Shown here: piece after piece, positions 14,817-20,269 of the stretch
Numbering within the stretch: the first letter of the stretch is position 1
Layout of the letters: each line of letters opens with the position of its first letter
Assembly (NCBI GenBank): GCA_937896115.1
Contig: CALBLB010000368.1
Location: 1-20,269, forward strand
Source: an uncultured Succinatimonas sp.
Lineage (GTDB): Bacteria > Pseudomonadota > Gammaproteobacteria > Enterobacterales > Succinivibrionaceae
Direction of reading: 5' to 3'
DNA: 20,269 bases
The notes under the pieces: generated by a model
The model's database searches: none
What the model saw: only the letters and a program-made list of their open reading frames with translations
What the model was told of the DNA's origin: nothing
Program-made: the position numbers and the translations under genes

Positions 14817-15413
14817 ATGGAACATTACATTTCCCTCTTTATTAAGAGTGTTTTCATCGAGAACATGGCCTTGGCCTTCTTCTTGGGTATGTGTACTTTC
14901 CTTGCCGTGTCAAAGAAAGTTACTACTGCCGCAGGTTTGGGCGCTGCCGTGATCATGGTGCAGGTGCTGGCTGTTCCCGTGAACAACCTCATCAATACTT
15001 ACATCTTAAAACCGGATGCTTTGATCCCAGGTCTTGACCTGTCGTTCTTAAGCTTCATTACCTACATCGGCGTGATCGCCGCATTGGTTCAGGTTCTTGA
15101 GATGTTCCTCGACAAGTATGTGCCTTCGCTCTATGCTGCTTTGGGTATTTTCTTGCCGCTCATCACCGTTAACTGCGTGATCTTCGCCGGTGTGTCCTTC
15201 ATGGTCCAGCGTGATTACAATTTCGCCGAATCCGTGGTTTATGCCTTAGGTTCAGGCGGTTCATGGGCATTGGCCATTGTGTTGCTCGCTGCAATTCGCG
15301 AGAAGCTCAAATATGCCGATGCTCCTGCAGGACTCAACGGTCTGCCTTTAACCTTTATCACTGCAGGACTTATGGCCATCGGCTTTATGTCCTTCTCTGG
15401 TATTCAGCTTTAA
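14817..15413 (+). CDS. nqrE: Na+-translocating NADH:quinone oxidoreductase subunit E
   Basis: NqrE is the membrane partner of NqrD and homologue of RnfA, forming with it the core that holds an iron centre in the membrane. At 198 residues it has exactly the Vibrio length. Conserved segments: SLFIKSVFIENMALAFFLGMCTFLAVSKKV at the N-terminus (with the Cys in GMCTFLA), LSFLSFITYIGVIAALVQ, YAALGIFLPLITVNCVIF (with the second Cys in TVNCVIF), and AIREKLKYADAP. Six membrane helices are apparent. GGGAGG lies 10-15 bases before the ATG. nqrF follows after 12 bases. Confidence 0.97.
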   Translation: MEHYISLFIKSVFIENMALAFFLGMCTFLAVSKKVTTAAGLGAAVIMVQVLAVPVNNLINTYILKPDALIPGLDLSFLSFITYIGVIAALVQVLEMFLDKYVPSLYAALGIFLPLITVNCVIFAGVSFMVQRDYNFAESVVYALGSGGSWALAIVLLAAIREKLKYADAPAGLNGLPLTFITAGLMAIGFMSFSGIQL

Positions 15414-15425
15414 GGGAGAGGAGTC

Positions 15426-16652
15426 ATGAATACAATCTTATACGGCGTTTTGATGTTCGTCGTGATCATCGCCGTACTGGTTACCGTGATTGTCGTTGCG
15501 AAGAAATTCCTCGTCAGCTCCGGTGACATAACCATTGGGATCAACGGCGATCCCAAGTTGTCGCTTAAGGCTCCGGCAGGCGGCAAGTTGCTTAACACCA
15601 TCTCCGACAAAGGCATTTTCGTTTCTTCTGCCTGCGGTGGTCGCGGTGCTTGCGGTCAGTGTAAGCTTAAAGTGACTTCAGGCGGCGGCAGTGTGTTACC
15701 TATCGAGTATTCACACTTTACCAAACGTCAGATCAAAGAAGGTTGGCGTCTTGCCTGTCAGGTATCCGTGAAGAACGACATCAACATCGAACTTCCGGCT
15801 TCCGTATTCGGCGTGAAGAAATGGGAATGCACCGTCATTTCCAACCATAACGTGGCAACCTTCATCAAGGAATTGCGTCTTAAGGTGCCTGATGGAGAGG
15901 AAGTTCCTTTCCGTGCCGGCGGCTACATTCAGATCGAAGCTCCTGCTCATACCGTGTATTACAAGGACTTCGATATCGAGCCTCAGTTTAAGGGTGCATT
16001 CCTGCACTTCGGCTTTGACAAGCTGGTTTCAAAGGTTGATACTCCGACCATTCGTGCTTACTCCATGGCTAACTACCCAGGAGAGAAAGGCCTCATCATG
16101 TTGAACGTGCGTCTGGCTACTCCGCCGTTTAATGTGCCCGGTGCCAAGCCCGGTATCATGTCTTCGTACATCTGGAGTTTGAAACCCGGTGACAAGGTCA
16201 CCATTTCCGGTCCTTTCGGTGAATTCTTTGCTAAGGATACCGATAACGAAATGGTGTTCATCGGCGGCGGTGCCGGTATGGCTCCGATGCGTTCTCACAT
16301 CTTTGATCAGTTGAAACGTTTGAACTCTAAACGTCGCATTTCCTTCTGGTACGGTGCCCGTTCCTTAAGTGAAGCTTTCTACGTGGATGAGTTCAACCAG
16401 TTGGCCAAAGAGCATCCTAACTTCACCTGGCATTTGGCTTTGTCCGATCCTCGTCCTGAAGATCACTGGACCGGTCTGACCGGCTTTATTGCCAACGTGT
16501 TGTATGAGCAGTACCTCAAATCCCATAAGAATCCTGAGGATTGTGAGTACTATATGTGCGGACCTCCGATGATGACCAAGTCTGCAGTCAATATGCTCCA
16601 CTCTCTGGGTGTAGAAGACGATACCATCTTCTTCGATAACTTCGGCGGTTAA
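15426..16652 (+). CDS. nqrF: Na+-translocating NADH:quinone oxidoreductase subunit F
   Basis: NqrF is the entry subunit: it oxidises NADH in the cytoplasm and passes electrons through FAD and a 2Fe-2S cluster. Its 408 residues match Vibrio. Order of parts: an N-terminal membrane anchor (about residues 3-27), a ferredoxin domain with cluster cysteines C70, C76, C79 and C111 (SACGGRGACGQCKLKV and LACQV), a FAD-binding domain with R210-AYSM, and an NADH-binding domain with GGGAGMAPMRSH from residue 280 and YYMCGPPMM near the C-terminus. Cysteine and arginine positions coincide with Vibrio numbering as I remember it. AAGGGAGAGG precedes the ATG. A strong terminator follows 28 bases after the stop, so the operon ends here. 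Confidence 0.98.
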   Translation: MNTILYGVLMFVVIIAVLVTVIVVAKKFLVSSGDITIGINGDPKLSLKAPAGGKLLNTISDKGIFVSSACGGRGACGQCKLKVTSGGGSVLPIEYSHFTKRQIKEGWRLACQVSVKNDINIELPASVFGVKKWECTVISNHNVATFIKELRLKVPDGEEVPFRAGGYIQIEAPAHTVYYKDFDIEPQFKGAFLHFGFDKLVSKVDTPTIRAYSMANYPGEKGLIMLNVRLATPPFNVPGAKPGIMSSYIWSLKPGDKVTISGPFGEFFAKDTDNEMVFIGGGAGMAPMRSHIFDQLKRLNSKRRISFWYGARSLSEAFYVDEFNQLAKEHPNFTWHLALSDPRPEDHWTGLTGFIANVLYEQYLKSHKNPEDCEYYMCGPPMMTKSAVNMLHSLGVEDDTIFFDNFGG

Positions 16653-16680
16653 GCATAGTCTGATCGTAAATTTGATGATG

Positions 16681-16709
16681 ATCCCCGGCAGTGTACCGGG
16701 GATTTTTTT
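16681..16709 (+). terminator. Intrinsic terminator of the nqr operon
   Basis: A perfect 8-bp stem, ATCCCCGG (16681-16688) with CCGGGGAT (16696-16703), closes a 7-base loop and is followed directly by a run of seven T (16703-16709). It is a textbook rho-independent terminator, 28 bases after the nqrF stop. Confidence 0.93.
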
Positions 16710-16730
16710 ATTCTGATTAAGCTTTAATCA

Positions 16731-16776
16731 TTAAGTTTTTTTATAGGCAAAGCGTATACTTAGCGGCAAACGGAGG
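16731..16776 (+). promoter_or_regulatory. Probable promoter and ribosome site of the secreted-protein gene
   Basis: A good -10, TATACT (16755-16760), has a poor -35, TTAAGT (16731-16736), at 18 bases. CGGAGG at 16771-16776 is a strong ribosome site nine bases before the ATG at 16786. With the nqr terminator just upstream, this gene is probably its own transcription unit. Confidence 0.5.
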
Positions 16777-16785
16777 TTTAACAAA

Positions 16786-18636
16786 ATGAAGGGTTTGCCG
16801 CTGTTCGTCTGTGCTTTGACGTTTATGGCGTCAAACGGTGCGGCCGCTCCTGTCTGGGAGGCCGGCGAATTGCATTATCCGCAGGATCAGTCCGAAGTAT
16901 CGGCTTTCATCAACACCAAGAATACCACTCAACTGCAGACGGTGCTGTGTGCTAAAAATACCGGATATGCCTATCGTTTTACTCTGCTCCTGCCTAAAAG
17001 TTGCGACAACGATATAGTGATCCAAGTTAAAGTGTCTTCAGACACCATAAACACTTTGGTTTATGCAGAGGTATCAGGTAATTCGCTTGAATTTCAGGTA
17101 GATCAGGATTTGATTGTTTCCCTTCGTGACAGTCCCGAACTCAGCTTTGAATTCAGTAATGAAGATGCCGAATACATGGGGGTACCGTCAAAACTTACAG
17201 TACCCATGACGGGAGCCGAGCTTACCATGCGTAAGGTGGCTTCAGAGTGTACTGCTTTATGTCTTAATAACTCTTATCAGTGCAATGTTCCCTTGGTATC
17301 GGCCATGCTGTGGCCAAACGGCGGCTTTAAACGCGAAAGCGGCGATATCAATTATGATGAGTTGTGCACCGAAGTAAAAAACGGACATTTTGTTTTCTTA
17401 CCTCAATCGTCGGCATGCAAATTTGCGCTTGATCGTTTTTATCAGCATGCAGGACGCGGTCCTTTGTCTTTTTTGGATGCTCTCTTTAATCAAAAAAAAT
17501 CACATTTTAAAAAATATGAAAAGCTTTGGAATGAAGCTGTGGATATGGTTCCCGGGCAGAGCGTACTAAAAGATGTCAGAGCTGACGGTCGTGAATGGAA
17601 TTTAATGCTTTACTCCCTTATAGGAGAACGCAGTTTAAGCGACGAACCCAAATCTTATTTCGATATCAAAGCATACGAAGGAGATCCCACCACGCTTTTA
17701 TATGATGTGGACAGTCGTTATGAACTTGAAGCCTTGAAATATACCGCCGTGCTTATGCGTAAGGTAGCAGGCTCGCTTAATACTTCTGAAAAGATAGAAG
17801 CTGCTCTTAAGGAATGGAGTGAATTTTATCGCGAATTTTCTTCTGCGCTGCCGCAAGTAAAACAGGCTTTGGCCCTGCGTCCTATAATTTATCGCACCAT
17901 GTTGCTTAGGATCTGGCGTCTTGCGGGAATGCCTGAAGGGGTAAGTTTTAAACAGGAAAATGCATTTGTACAGGGCAGTGACGGCAAGCTTACCAGTAAC
18001 GACAGATTGGAGGCGGTTTGTTCTTTTTTTGACGGAGAAAACGGCAGCGAATTTTTCTTCGGATCTGATGAATGCATAAAAGGAGTCAACGCAGATCTTG
18101 ACAGTTTCGGGCTTAAAAACCAAGAACTAAACGAAGTGTTCAAACGTTGGGATGAGTTTGCCAAAGCTTGGCAGCATTCGGTTTTCTCTCAAGACAGTCC
18201 TGATGATGCCGTTGGAGTTAAATTGCGTTCAAAACTTTCCTTGACGTTGCTGTCTTTATATAAGACCTACGGTTTTGGCGATTATTTCTTGCAACGTCAG
18301 TGCGTTGCCAGCCGTGATCCGGATATTTGTGATTATGAAAATGCTCACAACAGGAGAACTTATGAAAGCGAGCTTGAAACAAGGCTTGTCGCTATAGAGC
18401 AGGTAAGCGATCAAGATGCGCTGCTCTTGCGTTCTCTTTCACAACTTTGGGCAAAATTTTATGATGCCTTATATGCATATACGGAAAAGTTAAAAGATCA
18501 GGGGATCATCTCAAGCTGGAGAGCTGCCTTTGTCAGGGGAATAGCACTGCAGATGCAAACTAACGCTCTGCTTAATCTAAATTATGATCACGACGAGTTC
18601 CCCGATGAAAGTTTGGAGGATGCAGATCCTGACTGA
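16786..18636 (+). CDS. Secreted or periplasmic protein of unknown function
   Basis: I do not recognise this 616-residue protein. It starts with a short Sec-type signal peptide (residues 1 to about 21, ending SNGAAA before PVWEAGEL); there is no lipobox Cys at the cleavage site. The mature part has no further membrane segment. About residues 50-165 look beta-rich and carry Cys pairs (VLCAKN, PKSCDND, SECTALCLNNSYQC), ending with a TVPMTGAELTMRKVASEC pattern vaguely like small periplasmic IalB-type domains. The rest (about 200-600) is mostly helical, with few Cys (VCSFF, DECIK, QRQCVASRDPDICDYE), and the C-terminus is very acidic (DESLEDADPD). It has its own probable promoter and sits between the nqr terminator and convergent dapD. 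Periplasmic location is inferred from the signal peptide; function is open. Confidence 0.85.
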   Translation: MKGLPLFVCALTFMASNGAAAPVWEAGELHYPQDQSEVSAFINTKNTTQLQTVLCAKNTGYAYRFTLLLPKSCDNDIVIQVKVSSDTINTLVYAEVSGNSLEFQVDQDLIVSLRDSPELSFEFSNEDAEYMGVPSKLTVPMTGAELTMRKVASECTALCLNNSYQCNVPLVSAMLWPNGGFKRESGDINYDELCTEVKNGHFVFLPQSSACKFALDRFYQHAGRGPLSFLDALFNQKKSHFKKYEKLWNEAVDMVPGQSVLKDVRADGREWNLMLYSLIGERSLSDEPKSYFDIKAYEGDPTTLLYDVDSRYELEALKYTAVLMRKVAGSLNTSEKIEAALKEWSEFYREFSSALPQVKQALALRPIIYRTMLLRIWRLAGMPEGVSFKQENAFVQGSDGKLTSNDRLEAVCSFFDGENGSEFFFGSDECIKGVNADLDSFGLKNQELNEVFKRWDEFAKAWQHSVFSQDSPDDAVGVKLRSKLSLTLLSLYKTYGFGDYFLQRQCVASRDPDICDYENAHNRRTYESELETRLVAIEQVSDQDALLLRSLSQLWAKFYDALYAYTEKLKDQGIISSWRAAFVRGIALQMQTNALLNLNYDHDEFPDESLEDADPD

Positions 18637-18639
18637 AGG

Positions 18640-18663
18640 CAAGCCCCCCTGTACGGGGGCTTG
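18640..18663. terminator. Stem-loop between convergent genes
   Basis: A perfect 9-bp stem, CAAGCCCCC (18640-18648) with GGGGGCTTG (18655-18663), loop CTGTAC, lies four bases after the upstream stop and 12 bases past the dapD stop on the other strand. Neither strand has a U-tract, so it may block 3' exonucleases or act as a weak bidirectional terminator. Confidence 0.6.
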
Positions 18664-18675
18664 TGGAGAATGTGA

Positions 18676-19521
18676 TCAGCCGTGAATTTCGCTTTGAACT
18701 TCACGCAACAGACTGTTGATCCCTACTTTGGATAAGGTCTTTTCATCAACGTGTTTAACGATGATGGCAGCGTAGAGAGAGTATTTGCCGTCTTTTGAAG
18801 GCAAATTGCCGGCTACTACCACAGAGTGGGGAGGAACGTAACCGTAAGTGGTTTCACCGGTGGTGCGATCGTAGATGCGAGTTGATTTACCTATGAATAC
18901 GCCCATGGAGATCACCGAGCCTTCACCGATAATACATCCTTCAACAACTTCGGAGCGTGCACCTATAAAGCAATTGTCTTCAATGATGGTCGGATTGGCT
19001 TGTACCGGTTCCAGTACACCGCCTATGCCGGCGCCGCCTGCAATATGTACGTTTTTACCAACTTGGGCACAAGAGCCGACGGTAGCCCAAGTATCTACCA
19101 TGGTTCCGGCTCCCACGTGTGCACCTATGTTCACGAACGAAGGCATGAGTACGGCTGTAGGTTCAATAAATGCTCCGCGACGTACCACCGCACCCGGGCA
19201 GATGCGCAGACCTTCGCGTTCGAAGCGTTCTGCGTCGTAACCTAAGAATTTGAGCGGAACTTTATCGTAGTAGGCACCGCCTGGGATCTGGGTGATTTCG
19301 TTGCCGTGAAGCTTGAATGAAAGTAAAACTGCTTTTTTTATCCACTGGTTGGTGATCCATTCACCGTCTTTTTTTTCGGCAACGCGCAGTGAACCGTTAT
19401 CAAGACCGTTTAAGACGTCGTTTACGGCATTCTTCACCTCTGAAGAGGCATTGGACAGATTAAGGGTGGCGCGCTCTTCAAAAGCAGCGTCGATGATCCC
19501 CTGCAAATCTTTGGTAGACAT
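18676..19521 (-). CDS. dapD: 2,3,4,5-tetrahydropyridine-2,6-dicarboxylate N-succinyltransferase
   Basis: DapD transfers succinate from succinyl-CoA to tetrahydrodipicolinate in the succinylase branch of lysine and meso-diaminopimelate synthesis; cytosolic trimer. The 281-residue sequence (274 in E. coli) has an N-terminal helical domain, a left-handed beta-helix of hexapeptide repeats, and a C-terminal extension. Strongly conserved stretches are PSFVNIGAHVGAGTMVDTWA (including the catalytic Asp), GGVLEPVQANPTIIEDNCFI, GARSEVVEGCIIGEGSVISM (with the catalytic Glu), and VAGNLPSKDGKYSLYAAIIV. AGGAGAT lies 6 bases before the ATG at 19521. It follows glnD by 50 bases on the same strand, the same order as in E. 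coli, and so may be co-transcribed with it. Confidence 0.98.
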   Translation of the reverse strand: MSTKDLQGIIDAAFEERATLNLSNASSEVKNAVNDVLNGLDNGSLRVAEKKDGEWITNQWIKKAVLLSFKLHGNEITQIPGGAYYDKVPLKFLGYDAERFEREGLRICPGAVVRRGAFIEPTAVLMPSFVNIGAHVGAGTMVDTWATVGSCAQVGKNVHIAGGAGIGGVLEPVQANPTIIEDNCFIGARSEVVEGCIIGEGSVISMGVFIGKSTRIYDRTTGETTYGYVPPHSVVVAGNLPSKDGKYSLYAAIIVKHVDEKTLSKVGINSLLREVQSEIHG

Positions 19522-19571
19522 CGATATCTCCTGTTTACAAAATCTCTACCCAGAAAAAATTCAGGTAGCCT

Positions 19572-20269
19572 TTACTCTTCCAAGGCTCGATACAAAGCCT
19601 TGGTAAGTTCATTCTTTTTATTCTCGTCAAGCGGCATACCGTCTAAGTCGGTAACGGTGAAAAAATCGTCTGCCCGTTCTCCCGTAGTGGTGATCCTGGC
19701 TGCGGTAATAAGACAGCCGCTTTCTCCTAGCGTCATACCGATTTTTGCCAACAGTCCTTCTCCGTCAAGACATGAAATTTCAACTGATGAATGAGAAGCT
19801 TCCTCTTCATTGAGAAATTTAACTTTAGGCGTTACGTCAAAAATATGGGCAGCATCGCGCGTTACCTTGACGGAGCATTCATTCTTTTCTAGTTGAGCCA
19901 ATATGGATTTACGCAGGCTGTGTAACCTGTCGTTATCCAAAGGCTGGTTTTTTCTTGTTTGAAATTTGATGGTACACAACATATGGCTGTGATGAGTTTT
20001 GAAAATCTGTGCACTGTAAACATTAAGATGTTTAAGAGCCATAGCCGCGGTTACCTGAGCAAAAAATAACGGTGAGGCGCTGCGGTAGTAGACGAGTAAC
20101 TCGGTTCCCAAACTGCCGTGCTGAGCAAAGAGGATGAGAGGATGAGCACGATCTTTGTAACGCAGAATATTACGTATGTGCCAATGCACTTCCTGATGAG
20201 AATAGTGCAGAAAATAGGCAGTGGGAAACTGAGAAAAGTAGCGTAAAAGATCTGATTTTTTGATCTCAG
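19572..20269 (-). CDS. glnD: Bifunctional uridylyltransferase/uridylyl-removing enzyme GlnD, C-terminal part
   Basis: The last 232 codons of GlnD, the glutamine sensor that uridylylates and deuridylylates PII proteins. Only the C-terminal regulatory part is inside the window: a tandem pair of ACT domains, the first around LILFAQHGSLGTELLVYYRS and AALKHLNVYSAQIF-like sequence (read as MALKHLNVYSAQIFKTH), the second from SSVEISCLDGEGLLAKIG to ITAARITTTGERADDFFTVT. The catalytic nucleotidyltransferase and HD domains would lie to the right. The frame is open to the window edge, upstream of the GTG at 20189 (residues HYSHQE precede it), so that GTG is not the start. It ends YRALEE at TAA. Neighbour order glnD-dapD supports the call. 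Confidence 0.93.
   Translation of the reverse strand, partial: EIKKSDLLRYFSQFPTAYFLHYSHQEVHWHIRNILRYKDRAHPLILFAQHGSLGTELLVYYRSASPLFFAQVTAAMALKHLNVYSAQIFKTHHSHMLCTIKFQTRKNQPLDNDRLHSLRKSILAQLEKNECSVKVTRDAAHIFDVTPKVKFLNEEEASHSSVEISCLDGEGLLAKIGMTLGESGCLITAARITTTGERADDFFTVTDLDGMPLDENKKNELTKALYRALEE

Noticed and set aside
1..20269. Mobile elements, CRISPR arrays, tRNA/rRNA genes or prophage
   Set aside because: No transposase, integrase, regularly spaced repeat, or structural RNA signature seen on either strand.

Overview
The window looks like a chromosomal segment of a gammaproteobacterium. The pheST products, the xseB-ispA-dxs order, YajQ, the glnD-dapD pair and the six-gene Na+-NQR operon all read closely like their E. 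coli or Vibrio counterparts, often at the same length and with the same residue numbering in motifs. Succinate-producing anaerobic Succinivibrionaceae would fit, but that family-level guess is inference. I see no insertion sequence, phage gene, CRISPR array, tRNA or rRNA.

Layout. 1-575 (-): 5' two thirds of rmlB/rfbB (dTDP-glucose 4,6-dehydratase), leaving the window on the left. 727-1652 (-): a MarR-family regulator followed by a small cupin, with a perfect 36-bp palindrome over the cupin promoter. 1653-2110: a gene-poor leader and promoter region. 2111-5507 (+): pheS and pheT. 5557-5853: xseB, followed by a strong terminator-like hairpin. 5929-10461 (+): ispA, dxs, yajQ and an AmpG-type permease, nearly contiguous. 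10462-10761: regulatory region and structured leader. 10762-16652 (+): nqrA-B-C-D-E-F, tightly packed, with a terminator. 16786-18636 (+): an unrecognised secreted 616-residue protein. 18676-20269 (-): dapD and the 3' part of glnD, leaving the window on the right.

How the genes work together. NqrA-F form the Na+-pumping NADH:quinone oxidoreductase. As given, nqrA contains a one-base deletion that breaks its frame near 11368-11371, while the other five subunits are intact. IspA and Dxs make isoprenoid precursors, which also feed quinone and undecaprenyl lipid synthesis. AmpG recycles cell-wall muropeptides. DapD makes lysine/diaminopimelate precursors, and GlnD signals nitrogen status. PheST charges tRNA-Phe.

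Most of the window is ordinary core genome. The points worth a second look are the palindromic, strand-symmetric promoter/operator between marR and the cupin, the nqrA frameshift, the structured nqr leader, the hairpin inside xseB-ispA, and the orphan secreted protein. I did not find convincing evidence for an undescribed multi-gene system.
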